Shown: positions 25,001 through 33,900 of the stretch, piece after piece
How positions within the stretch are numbered: position 1 is the stretch's first letter
Layout of the letters: each line of letters starts with the position of its first letter
Virus record (IMG/VR): IMGVR_UViG_3300047510_001668
Span: 1 to 64,000 of that record
Origin: a virus
Reading direction: 5' to 3' (one strand)
Length of the DNA: 64,000 bases
Made by a program: the position numbers and the translations under genes
The notes under the pieces: model-generated
Told to the model about the DNA's origin: nothing
What the model saw: only the letters and a program-made list of their open reading frames with translations
Databases searched by the model: none

Positions 25001-26135
25001 AAAGCAATGTGACATTGCTGGATGTGCCACGTTCCACTTCAATGCCTGCATCTTGTGACGGCGTGCCAGTTTCATTGCTGTTCAACACCACGGTGTTGTC
25101 AGCCAAATTGATGGTTTCTGTATTGATGGTGGTGGTGGTGCCTGATACTGTGAGATTGCCTGACACCACAACATCATTGAAGGTCACATTGTCTGAGGTA
25201 CCGACAGCTTGTCCAATGGCAACTTGTCCGGATGAGATGGTGACACCTGTGCCTGCCGAGAAATGTGCTCGAACTTCAGAAGCACTAGGTCCTGTATATG
25301 TAAACACACCTGTGCCTGAATCATATGTGAAACTACCATCACCGCCAGCATCAGTGGCACTCATGGCACCACGAGCACGTGTGTTGGTGAACCAGAGGTT
25401 TACAGGTGAAGCATCTTCAGCAACATCATCTGTGACGAGAGTTCTAGTACCACCCAATGATACTGATGTGCCATTGATGGTGATGCTACTATTTGTCAAT
25501 GAACTATTACCAATATTTGAAATGGTGTTGTCACCACCACTAATGGTCTTGTTGGTGAGTGTTTGTGCTCCCGTCAATGTGGCCACGGTGTTGTCAATGT
25601 CCAATGTTACCGTGTTGTTGGTGACGGTGGATGACAATCCTGTACCGCCTGCCACAGTCAAGGTATCGGAAATCAATGACACACTATCTGTACCCGTGTC
25701 ACCTGCAATGTTTATGGAAGAACTGACTGATGCTGTGGTGGCTGAGGTGATGCGACCATATGTGTCAATGGTCAACACAGGAACGGCTGTTGATGAGCCA
25801 TAGCTGCTGGCTGTGACACCAGATGCAGCCAATGCCACAGTGACAGCAGCAGATTCACCTGACCCTGTGGCGGTGATGCCTGTGCCTGCCGCCACAGAAG
25901 CCACATAATCACCTGTGGTGTCAGTTCCCAAGGTGATGCTGTTTCCAGACACCGTGGCAGTTAATGTAATATCATGAGCACCGCTGATACTAGCACTTCC
26001 GGATACATCACCTGATAGTGTCAGAGTTCGAGCTGTTTCCCAGGCACTAGCTGTGGCAGCATTCGTGGTGATGGTGCCTGTAGCTGACACATGGGAGCCT
26101 AATTTTGAAAACTTTCTACTAATGGATTCAGTCAT
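22026..26135 (-). CDS. giant tail fibre with FYDSNNT repeats and S74 chaperone
   Basis: This 1369-aa protein starts MTESISRKFSKLGSHVSATG after a GAGGACGG site. Residues 1-570 are beta-repeat modules (LTGAQTLTNKTISG, NLWFTNTRARGAMSATDAGG, SGNLTVSGTTTTINT). Residues 565-1210 carry six copies of a knob-type motif (PIFYDSNNTGYYIDP and variants), about 60-145 residues apart, separating small beta domains rich in Tyr, Trp and Gly. The C-terminus is an S74 intramolecular chaperone (SDRRLKDVVNII, GFIAQDVIRNGF), ending in a coiled coil (QQIATQQAKIEELENRI). The N-terminal module is close to those of the next two fibres while the middle differs, so these fibres share anchors and vary their receptor parts. 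The 22.0-24.4 kb part looks more AT-rich than the 24.4-26.1 kb part. Confidence 0.87.
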   Translation of the reverse strand: MTESISRKFSKLGSHVSATGTITTNAATASAWETARTLTLSGDVSGSASISGAHDITLTATVSGNSITLGTDTTGDYVASVAAGTGITATGSGESAAVTVALAASGVTASSYGSSTAVPVLTIDTYGRITSATTASVSSSINIAGDTGTDSVSLISDTLTVAGGTGLSSTVTNNTVTLDIDNTVATLTGAQTLTNKTISGGDNTISNIGNSSLTNSSITINGTSVSLGGTRTLVTDDVAEDASPVNLWFTNTRARGAMSATDAGGDGSFTYDSGTGVFTYTGPSASEVRAHFSAGTGVTISSGQVAIGQAVGTSDNVTFNDVVVSGNLTVSGTTTTINTETINLADNTVVLNSNETGTPSQDAGIEVERGTSSNVTLLWDETNDRWTVGSQNFVAGTFVGALSGNASTVTNGVYTTDTGTVTNTMLAGSIANNKLANSTISGVALGSNLATLTMGVSGTGLSGSQTYNGSGAATFTVTSNATSANTASTIVARDGSGNFTAGTITAALSGNATTATTAGALTSMNISQFTNNSGYITGLSFDGLSSKTGGTGTYTTSGDFRAPIFYDSNDTTFYVNPNSKSELQSLDLGYTSGQVYTTAVQGTLFFNNHGESDIQGYSIGTTLENYNGNYTKLTLDWHTGIKIGAAATYGGIRFYNNSVKYYEGSEVFSVARGDSNVRVENILYVGSDVRSPIFYDSNNTGYYIDPTSTTAIRTVGSWRADSATWDGEFAGKIQYHSSNWYFQYGSEFIFRNGSGSNVTYGDTSGNLWAVGSMRSPVFYDNNDTAFYLNPAGGSRLRNLYVGDSGDDWSDPGGWGTQIRFSNGPHVKFVLHARTPGIEAGMYVHTPSSVFIGSYSSHDVSLMYAGSRKMGFNASYIYTDVYLEAAGSLRAPIFYDSNNTAYYTDPAGTARLSYVVANGGIRIDGNENLYLDYNYGCSIVGAYASTRYQGVFAMGNSYKLPIDGTSTGNLYGIAWSHPNAGGVAGNMSSHGLLVLINGGFGSSMSYNVVASSDVRGTIFYDYNNTGYYVDPNDFSRMGRIDPNEIYNYGWFRNHSDTGWYSQAYGYGAWWAHSAGNSYGNATTYGSGRNGWSGWGIGSRHVFMSTTGDNVGVHDNSRGWIWYWNGSYTEFPYGYTIHGGSSRSPIFYDQNDTAWYTDPNNVSRMYRAHIGNNGTNYAMLTVLGNIGFTSPASYYYLSSGVGYGSYGNGAQGVGLAIYVDDGSRIICAEYMTHSDRRLKDVVNIISENEGLSFIRDIDPVHYRWKNAKIGNEGLLDRELKTGFIAQDVIRNGFRHLVAAVPKEGLPAETDIYGHTSPANEQFTVDYVQMIPYYHAALRNILKKTDDIEILKQQIATQQAKIEELENRINNS
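22034..22041 (-). promoter_or_regulatory. T4-late-type octamer TATAAATA
   Basis: The coding strand reads GTATAAATAACTC, 47 nt before the ATG at 21987. It overlaps the last codons of the fibre gene that ends at 22026. The octamer matches the T4 late promoter core. It is the leftmost of the forward-oriented copies. Confidence 0.5.
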
Positions 26136-26165
26136 GTCCGTCCTCTACGAGTGTTATCGTATGAG

Positions 26166-26173
26166 TATTTATT
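26166..26173 (-). promoter_or_regulatory. late-type octamer AATAAATA
   Basis: The coding strand reads CAATAAATACTCATACG, 31 nt before the ATG of the fibre gene at 26135. It includes the TAA stop of the 79-aa gene. One base differs from TATAAATA. Confidence 0.45.
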
Positions 26174-26408
26174 GAGGTTCTGTATGATATGTAGCTTTGG
26201 CATTTGGGTCAGGTATTTTTACAAAACCAATATCAATTTTATTTACCGTGGAATCAATGATGCTTTGTAAAAATGTTTCATCCACATGTCCTGTGTCTGT
26301 TCGAGGTACAGGAAATGTTCGTGTGATGCAATGTGATGCTTCGTTAGTAAACGTCACCGTGATGGTTTCATCACTAGCGGTGATGTCAGGATATGTTACT
26401 GTAATCAT
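26169..26408 (-). CDS. small protein between two fibre genes
   Basis: This 79-aa protein reads MITVTYPDITASDETITVTF, then SHCITRTFPVPRTDTGHVDE and FLQSIIDSTVNKIDIGFVKI. It is mostly beta strand with one helix and has no family I recognise. Its ATG overlaps the TGA of the upstream fibre (ATGA at 26405-26408), so it should be made together with that fibre; a fibre chaperone or accessory protein is plausible. The stop lies within the octamer that precedes the next fibre. Confidence 0.5.
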   Translation of the reverse strand: MITVTYPDITASDETITVTFTNEASHCITRTFPVPRTDTGHVDETFLQSIIDSTVNKIDIGFVKIPDPNAKATYHTEPQ

Positions 26409-29400
26409 TCTATACCTCGTGATTTCTTTAATTCATCAATTTGTTTTTGTTGTTCCTTGATGGCTTCAATCAATACAGCCACGAAGTTACCATAGGACAC
26501 TGCCTTTCTCATTTCTCCTGTCGTGGTGGGGACTTCCAACACCAATTCAGGAAGCACTTCTTCCACATCTTGTGCAATCAACCCTACACCTGCTTTGTCA
26601 TTTTCAATCAACTTGTAGGTGACACCTTGAAGTCGTTGAACTAGTTCCAATCCATTTTCAATGTTCTTGATGTCCTTCTTGATTCTTCTGTCTGAGTAGG
26701 CAGTGACGTTGCCTGCAAATACACCATTGCCGCTTCTGTCAATGGACAACACTGTGGTACCCCATCCACCATTTCTCCATCCGTGGTCACGATTCACACG
26801 GAAATATTCCGCGTCATTGTAACCGAACCCTATGGTATAGGTGTTGTTATTTTGACCTTGAGAAAACAGAATGGAAGGTTTATCGTATCCTGCACCTGAA
26901 TCAATTCTGAATTCTGCCACAACACCCCAAGAATGGTCACCATGAGTGTTTACAAACATTGCAGTTGCTGCATTTCCTGCTGCACTTGATGTATTTCTAA
27001 ACAGATATACGTGATTGGTGCCACTGAATGATCCAATAAAGTGAAATCTATGTAATGGTTCACTATTGGCGCCATATGCACCCCAATCAGCGTCCCATCC
27101 AAATCCCATGCGTCCGTTGGTACGAACTGTCATGAAGGTGGCACCTGCATATCCGGCAATACCATTATGAGGATTGTAGTCGGTGTTGCCGAAATCTCCA
27201 CTGGAGAATCCCATGTCAAATTTTGTACCATCACCACTAGTTCCAATCAGCCATTGACGAGCGCCTAGTCCATCATGAGCAAATTGAATGGTGGGACCAT
27301 GAGATGTATTACCTGTGGCAGTGTGGTCCAGTACCAGTGCAGGATACTGCCCACGAAGATACATGGTGGGGCGAGCATTTGCATCAACCAAGGTGTAAGG
27401 GAAACTAGTTTGACCTGACCCTATCACGACACGCGAACCATTTGCATCCGATACGTGACGCATCGTGGTGGTGTTATTATGAACGTGGTCTATAAATTTA
27501 CCAGATTCAGTTGACACGCTAATACTATTATCACCGTAAATACCACCACGATTCCACGCTGCACCTAAACGAATTTCACCGGAGTAGGATTCTGGGCTAC
27601 TAATACTAATATTTCTTGAACTGTTTATCAATGGAATGGTGCTTGTACTAGTGCCTACATGATATCCATCTACTAAGTCTGCATCCAATCCAGAACCCGC
27701 ACCATCATTCGTAGAGGTCCAGGCATAACTTCCTACGTTACCCGCGTGAAGAACTTGATTTCCACCCTGTTGAAGAGCAACTAATGAATTGATAGCACTA
27801 CCATTCAACGTCATCCAGGCACCATCATAACCAGTACCAATCCATGCCCATGTAAGAGCGTCATTTCCACCAAGTGCACCAAATCCAGCTCGGGTTGTTC
27901 CGGCACTTCCTTGAAAATATGTTCCCATTGACCATCCGCCGACCTCACCTCGCATGGCAATATATCCACCGCCAGTATTTAATTCAATAGAACGCCCACC
28001 CGTCAACGTACCGCCGCCTATAGGTAGGGCGTAAGTACTTACGTTACCAGCATGCAATACAGTATTTCCGCTCCAAGTAATTCCTGAACGGGTGATACGA
28101 GCCACTTCTGTATATGTGGCAGGTTGAGAAGATTTGAAGAACCATCCTGTTGTATCATTGGCTTCAGCATATTCAACAAGGCACATTTGATGTCCTGCGG
28201 TATATGTTGGGGATCCATTACCTGCCGTAGCTCCTGTGATATTGGCACGCATGGTTATCAAATGATTGGTGTTTGGATACCCACGAATTAATCCATAAGT
28301 GTTTACACCACCCGTGTTCAATACTAAATCTGCGCCTGTTATTGTAAGTCCACCAGTAAGTGTGCCGCCACTCAACGGAAGAGCGTAAGAAGAATAGTTA
28401 CTAGTTGTGAGTAATCCTAGCTGACTGATAACATGAGCTGGCGTTGATTTGCGATTATAATTATCAGAACTACTATTGGTCCAGAAAGCTGCAATAGTTG
28501 GATTTTCTGAATTGCTGGATGATTGATTGAAATGTACTCCAAAGAAATATCTGCCTGTGATATCAGCTCCACTGTCACGTAATACAATTGTGTTTGCGGT
28601 TGCTGCTGTAGCAGAACTATAACCATCCAGCAAATCAGCATCCAACCCAGATCCTGCTCCATCATTTCCAGCTGTCCAAATGGCGTTTCCGTTGTATCGA
28701 AAAGCTCCATTGCCATCACCTGAAGCAACATCTAAATTGCCTCCTGTGGCACGAACACTCCAAGAGCGTGTTCCTGATTGGTCAAATTGTAATAAATTAG
28801 CGCCAAACTGTAAATTACCTGTAAGTGAACCTCCACTGATAGGTAAGGCATCTGTGATACCAAACCCTGACAACGTAGTAGGCTTACTTGTAATACCTGA
28901 CCATGCAACATTTGTTGCTGTTGATGCGTTGCCTGATAATGCCGCTGTAATTGTTCCTGCACTAAAATTACCTGAACCATCACGTGCTACTATTGTAGAT
29001 GCTGTATTGGCACTTGTGGCATTACTTGTGATGGTATACGTGGCATTCTCACCTGAGCCTGAGACAGACAATCCTGTACCTGATACTGCAACAGTTGCAA
29101 CATAATCACCTGTAGTATCAGTTCCCAGAGCAACACTATCAGCAGCAATCGTAGTAGAAATACTAATGTTCCCTGACCCATCAAATGCGGCTGAGGTGCC
29201 TGTGACATCACCTGACAGGGTTAATGTTCTACCTGTTGCCCAAGCAGATGCCGTGCTGGCATTGCCTGTTAAACTTCCGATGAATGATGAGGCTTGAACT
29301 GGAGCCAAGGCAAATGACGCATGGGTGATGTCAATGTAAGCAGAAGCATCAGGTTCCGGAGTGTACTGATGAAAGAACTTCCATCTTCCATCAGATTCAT

Positions 29401-30439
29401 CACGGAACAATCCAGCATGTCGGTATGTGCCATCATTGTAATTACCTGCAAATCCCAAGTCAGGATGAGTCACCGTTGATCCACTATTCAAGTAAATCAT
29501 GTTATCTTCCACGGCAAGATTCGTGGCGTTGATGGTCACGGTGGTGCCTGATACTGTTAGATTACCATCAATTTGCAAGTTGCCTGTGACATTGACATCA
29601 TCATCCATCACCGTGGTGCCACCTGTGGAATCCAGGGTCAAGTTGCCTGCACTGGTGTCAATCTCACCGGCGGCAGTGACGCCTACTCTAATATTATCTG
29701 CTGTGACACCGGCAAATGTCACATTGTCAGTTGTAGCAACAGCCTGTCCAATTGAAACCTGACCTGAAGAAATTGCAACACCCGTACCTGCTGAGAAGTG
29801 AGCGCGAACTTCAGATGCTGAAGGGCCTGTGTATGTAATAACTCCTGTGCCTGAGGTATATGATAGGCTACCATCACCACCGGCATCCGTGACGCTGATG
29901 GCGGCTCTGGCACGACCATCCGTGTACCAAAGATTTACAGGTGACCCATCTTCAGCAATATCATCTGTGACCAGAGTTCTTGTGCCACCCAAGGCAGTTG
30001 AAGTGCCGTTGATGGTGATGCTGCTATTGGTCAATGATGCATTGGCGATGTTACTTAAGGTGTTGTTTGCTCCACTAATTGTTTTGTTGGTGAGAGTTTG
30101 TTCACCTGTTAATGTTGCAACCGTGTTATCAATAGAAACAGTCACGGCAGCAGTTTCTGTGCCAGACCCGGTGACGGTGATACCTGACCCAGCTGATATT
30201 GTGGCCACGTAATTGCCTGTGGTGTCAGTACCCAGGGCTACGGTGTTGCCTGACACGGTGGCAGTCAGCGTGACATTTTCACTTCCATCAATACTCACGT
30301 TCCCTGATAAATCACCACCCAACGTGATGGTTCGAGCATTTTGCCAAGTGGATGCTGTGGCGGCATTTGTAGTGATGCTACCTGTACCACTGACATTTTG
30401 CGCTAATCGTCCCAGTTTTCTATTGAATGATTCCGTCAT
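26405..30439 (-). CDS. giant tail fibre with S74 chaperone
   Basis: This 1344-aa protein starts MTESFNRKLGRLAQNVSGTG. Residues 1-450 share long near-identical stretches with the 1556-aa fibre upstream, including GVTAAGEIDTSAGNLT, LAVEDNMIYLNSGSTVTHPD and HQYTPEPDASAYIDITHASF. A variable middle has repeated LPLSGGTLTGGLTI units and 'VLHAGNVSTYAL' units, typical of phage fibres. Aromatic Gly-rich segments follow (GYAGATFMTVRTNGRMG). The C-terminus is the S74 chaperone (SDRRIKKDIKNIENGLELVQ, GVGLIAQDVEEVLPEL), ending in a short helix. It likely forms a trimer whose S74 domain is cleaved after folding. Confidence 0.87.
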   Translation of the reverse strand: MTESFNRKLGRLAQNVSGTGSITTNAATASTWQNARTITLGGDLSGNVSIDGSENVTLTATVSGNTVALGTDTTGNYVATISAGSGITVTGSGTETAAVTVSIDNTVATLTGEQTLTNKTISGANNTLSNIANASLTNSSITINGTSTALGGTRTLVTDDIAEDGSPVNLWYTDGRARAAISVTDAGGDGSLSYTSGTGVITYTGPSASEVRAHFSAGTGVAISSGQVSIGQAVATTDNVTFAGVTADNIRVGVTAAGEIDTSAGNLTLDSTGGTTVMDDDVNVTGNLQIDGNLTVSGTTVTINATNLAVEDNMIYLNSGSTVTHPDLGFAGNYNDGTYRHAGLFRDESDGRWKFFHQYTPEPDASAYIDITHASFALAPVQASSFIGSLTGNASTASAWATGRTLTLSGDVTGTSAAFDGSGNISISTTIAADSVALGTDTTGDYVATVAVSGTGLSVSGSGENATYTITSNATSANTASTIVARDGSGNFSAGTITAALSGNASTATNVAWSGITSKPTTLSGFGITDALPISGGSLTGNLQFGANLLQFDQSGTRSWSVRATGGNLDVASGDGNGAFRYNGNAIWTAGNDGAGSGLDADLLDGYSSATAATANTIVLRDSGADITGRYFFGVHFNQSSSNSENPTIAAFWTNSSSDNYNRKSTPAHVISQLGLLTTSNYSSYALPLSGGTLTGGLTITGADLVLNTGGVNTYGLIRGYPNTNHLITMRANITGATAGNGSPTYTAGHQMCLVEYAEANDTTGWFFKSSQPATYTEVARITRSGITWSGNTVLHAGNVSTYALPIGGGTLTGGRSIELNTGGGYIAMRGEVGGWSMGTYFQGSAGTTRAGFGALGGNDALTWAWIGTGYDGAWMTLNGSAINSLVALQQGGNQVLHAGNVGSYAWTSTNDGAGSGLDADLVDGYHVGTSTSTIPLINSSRNISISSPESYSGEIRLGAAWNRGGIYGDNSISVSTESGKFIDHVHNNTTTMRHVSDANGSRVVIGSGQTSFPYTLVDANARPTMYLRGQYPALVLDHTATGNTSHGPTIQFAHDGLGARQWLIGTSGDGTKFDMGFSSGDFGNTDYNPHNGIAGYAGATFMTVRTNGRMGFGWDADWGAYGANSEPLHRFHFIGSFSGTNHVYLFRNTSSAAGNAATAMFVNTHGDHSWGVVAEFRIDSGAGYDKPSILFSQGQNNNTYTIGFGYNDAEYFRVNRDHGWRNGGWGTTVLSIDRSGNGVFAGNVTAYSDRRIKKDIKNIENGLELVQRLQGVTYKLIENDKAGVGLIAQDVEEVLPELVLEVPTTTGEMRKAVSYGNFVAVLIEAIKEQQKQIDELKKSRGIE

Positions 30440-30453
30440 AGGTATCCTCTAAA

Positions 30454-30879
30454 TTAACAAGTACAACTGTATTGAGCATCTATTACACCACTGCTATTGG
30501 TGGTGTAGATGTAGGTGCCATCATAGAATACAGCATTGGTCCAAGGACTGCTGGTGTTGTTGGTGTTGTACATCACACAACTTGTGGATAAAGACCCACA
30601 ATTGCTATATTTTTGTGTTCCTGTGAATCCACAACAATCATACACCGTGGACATCACCTGAACAAACACACCATACACAGACACTGCATTATGATTGTAT
30701 CCATACCATTCATTCATGGAATTCGGGGTGGCGCCGTCAGGACGAGATGTTGATGCCGTATTGATGGCACCATACGACCCGGATTCTGCTTGATTCAACC
30801 CAATGGTTGCTGTCCCTGAACGACCCAATTCAACATTGATGTTGTTCATGGAAATAGCGCCGTTTGTTTGTAATGTCAT
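30454..30879 (-). CDS. small fibre-type protein with one Cys-rich domain
   Basis: This 141-aa protein has an N-terminal module of about 67 residues (GAISMNNINVELGRSGTATI, PNSMNEWYGYNH) that also opens the 1411-aa fibre at 46984-51219 (SGEIKISDINSEKG, PHAMSEFYGYDH). A single Cys-rich domain follows: VYDCCGFTGTQKYSNC, SCVMYN, SPWTNAVFYDGTYIYTT and a CTC ending. The order of elements (C, Y, C-x-LY, 'W..AVFYDG.Y') matches one Cys-rich unit of that large fibre. It looks like the one-domain version of the same architecture. An AGGAG site and a late-type octamer precede the start. Confidence 0.6.
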   Translation of the reverse strand: MTLQTNGAISMNNINVELGRSGTATIGLNQAESGSYGAINTASTSRPDGATPNSMNEWYGYNHNAVSVYGVFVQVMSTVYDCCGFTGTQKYSNCGSLSTSCVMYNTNNTSSPWTNAVFYDGTYIYTTNSSGVIDAQYSCTC

Positions 30880-30904
30880 ATGAGTATACTCCTGAAAGTA
30901 TGAC

Positions 30905-30912
30905 TATTTATT
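30905..30912 (-). promoter_or_regulatory. late-type octamer AATAAATA
   Basis: The coding strand reads CGAATAAATAGTCATACT, 26 nt before the ATG at 30879, just after the stop of the 1556-aa fibre at 30918. The downstream GTCATAC resembles the CTCATAC after the octamer at 26166. Confidence 0.5.
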
Positions 30913-30917
30913 CGTAG

Positions 30918-33900
30918 TTAATTGTTCTCTAATTTGTTGATACGAGTTGTTAACACTTCATTTTCTTTCTTCAATTCCTTGATGGCTTCAATTAACAGAC
31001 CCACCATGTTTCCATATGCCACATGTTTGATACCTGAGGAATTTTCTTCCACAACTTCAGGAAGAACTTGTTCCACTTCTTGTGCAATCACACCTGCATG
31101 ACGTTTTGTTGTGTCTCCTGTGTCATTGCGTGTGTACGTGATGCCACGAATGTGTTGAACTTTATCCAGAGCATTTTCAATGTTCATGATGTTTTCTTTT
31201 AATCGAACATCAGAATATGCCGTGATGTTGCCTGATGCTGTGATGCCACTGCTATTGAATGTCACGGTCCAGGTGCTGCCATAACCCACGTTATCAAATT
31301 GGAAGGCGCTGGCGTTGATGGTATGATTACCGCCACTTGTATAATGACGAGATCCCCAACTATTAGCATTTCCAACTGTTCCACCCATGTAAAGGTAATT
31401 GCCCCCATTGCCAATATGCACATATCCATTCACGCTCAAGGCAACATCAGGCGCATGACTTCCTCCAATACCCACGTTGTTCAAGAAACGATGATTTCCT
31501 CGGTGGGACACTTTGATGGCTTTCCATCCAGAGATGTACGAGGTATTTTGTCCTCCATAATTGAACAAAGCTTGTGGTGTCCAGTATTTGGTACCCGACA
31601 CGAATTGTCCTGTGGAACTACCGAACCCTCCAATATACCCTACATATCGTGTCCATGAAGTTCCAGGATAGGATCCTAACATCACCCAATAGCCATAGGA
31701 CCCAGGATTTCCTCCAAGACTACTAAAGCTTGCATTGTAATCTATGGACCCCATGTAATGTCCATTGGTACCAGCCACGTCCTTGATCCAACATTCCATC
31801 ATGAACACATCATCTTGATCCACAGGAATGTATGGAAACCCTGAATTGTATACACCACCCACATATACAGGACCTGAAAGTTGTATGGCATATCCTCCTG
31901 GAGCTGTTGAATCAGACACCCAAGATACACTACTTGAACCAAAATATTCTTGCAGTTCAGATTGACTCCATGTGGGGTCAATTTCAAATACGGTTTCACC
32001 TGGTGTGTAATGTCCTAGAGGATAATTCTGGTCACTAGACACTCTAACATTGGTGCGTCGTACTCCTCCATAAAAATCTACTGTATCTCCAAAATATGCG
32101 CCGCCGGTGCCTAACACATAAAATGTTCTTGTTCCTGAAGCATTTAAACCTGTAAAATTAAAATATGCATTGTTAGTAACTCGAGCACCGAAGGCATTGT
32201 ATCCTGATAGATAAGAACTCACCGCACCCGAATCAACACTTCCACCTACATTAAGTGTTCCTGCTGTTGTAAGTTCCATTCTTAATGTGGCAGATCCATT
32301 AGTATAAAACTTAAGACTATTACTTGTTTCTGATGCAATTGCTAAATTGTTAGATGACCCAGATCCTGTCCAATTTTTTTCGTATCCAATAAATGCAGAC
32401 CTAGTTCCGCCGGTTTCATCAACTACCAATCCAAGCATTCTAGCATAGCCAGTAATATGAAGTGCTTGTGATGGACTTGATGTACCTACACCTAAACTAC
32501 CTCGAATGTATACATTACCACTGTCATAGATAATCATGTTGTTGTAAGCATCATTACTACTATTGAATCTATAACCAGTGGCACTATCAGCAGTGAAATA
32601 TGCGGTGGAGTTTAAACGAACAACGCCAGTTAGTGTCCCTCCGCTTAGAGGTAACGCATATGAACCATAGTTGCCTGAATGAAGTGCAGTATATGCAGTG
32701 CCGCCTCCATAGGTACCACTATAAATGTAAAAGACACCACTTTCATGATAATACTTCCAGCCGTAGGTGTGATTGTAAAATCCAGTAGTATTTCCAGTAG
32801 TCATCCATCCTGCGTTACCTACACCGGTGGAAAACATGGCTCCCCAATATCCGTTTCTACTTCCATCCACCATGAATGACCCATAGGTTGTGGCACTAGG
32901 GTACATATGAGTCATGGATCCTGAACTTGGGAAATATAATCCGTATGCTGTTCCACCATGGAAATGAGCCCAGGTGTAAAAATTCACATAGGAACTTGCT
33001 GTTGTGCTAAAACGACTACCATTAACTTCAGTGGAAGTTCCTCCGTTAGCCGGAGCAGAACCTGCAGTTCCTGTCACATTGATGCTCCAAGTACCTGAAG
33101 CACCTGTTCCTGTCAATGTTGGTGAATATGAGTTGTAATTGCCTGCATGAAGGATAATATTTCCACTTGGACCTGTGAGGCTACCTCCTTGGGGAGCAAT
33201 ATTAATGGTAGACCCATTGATATTAAGAATTCCATATGATGTCGTATCGCGGTTGTATGCGATAAGGTATCCTTGTCCACCGCTTATACCGGCTTCAGTC
33301 GCAAAACCAGTCGCAGCATTGCCGCTGTACCACCCAGTGAATCTTCCTTGCCCGGTGGTGCTGATGTCGCTAGTAAACGCACGCTGCGATGTTGTTGTGG
33401 CATTTCCACTTAATGCTGCCGTGATGGTGCCTGCCGTGAAGTTGCCAGAGCTATCCCGAGCTACAATTGTACTTGCTGTATTAGCACTTGTGGCATTGCT
33501 TGTGACCGTGAATGTGACAGCAGATGATCCGTTATAGGTTTGTGACCCAGATAATCCCGTGCCCGATACAGCCAATGTTAGTGTATCTAAATTTGTTCCT
33601 AGTGCTTTACCTGAAATGGTACTGTTGGCCAACTTGTTGTTGGCGATACTTCCTGCCAGCATGGCGTTAGTAACTGTTCCCGTATCTGTTGTATATACAC
33701 CATTAGTAACAGTTGACGCATTGCCACTCAATGTGGCTGTAATTGTTCCAGCACTGAAGTTGCCACTGGCGTCACGTGCCACAACTTTTGATGCTGTATT
33801 GGCACTGGTGGCATCCACCGCCAATGTTAAGGCAGCTCCTTCGGACCCACCGTTGCCGCCTGTGATGTAACTACCGTTCGTGATGCTGGCAACGTAATTT

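Noticed and set aside
24760-25803. 347-aa open frame on the plus strand inside the 1369-aa fibre gene
   Set aside because: Its amino acids are dominated by Val, Pro, Leu and Ala created by the complementary strand of Thr/Ser/Gly-rich repeats, it has no ribosome site, and the minus-strand frame has clear fibre and S74 features.
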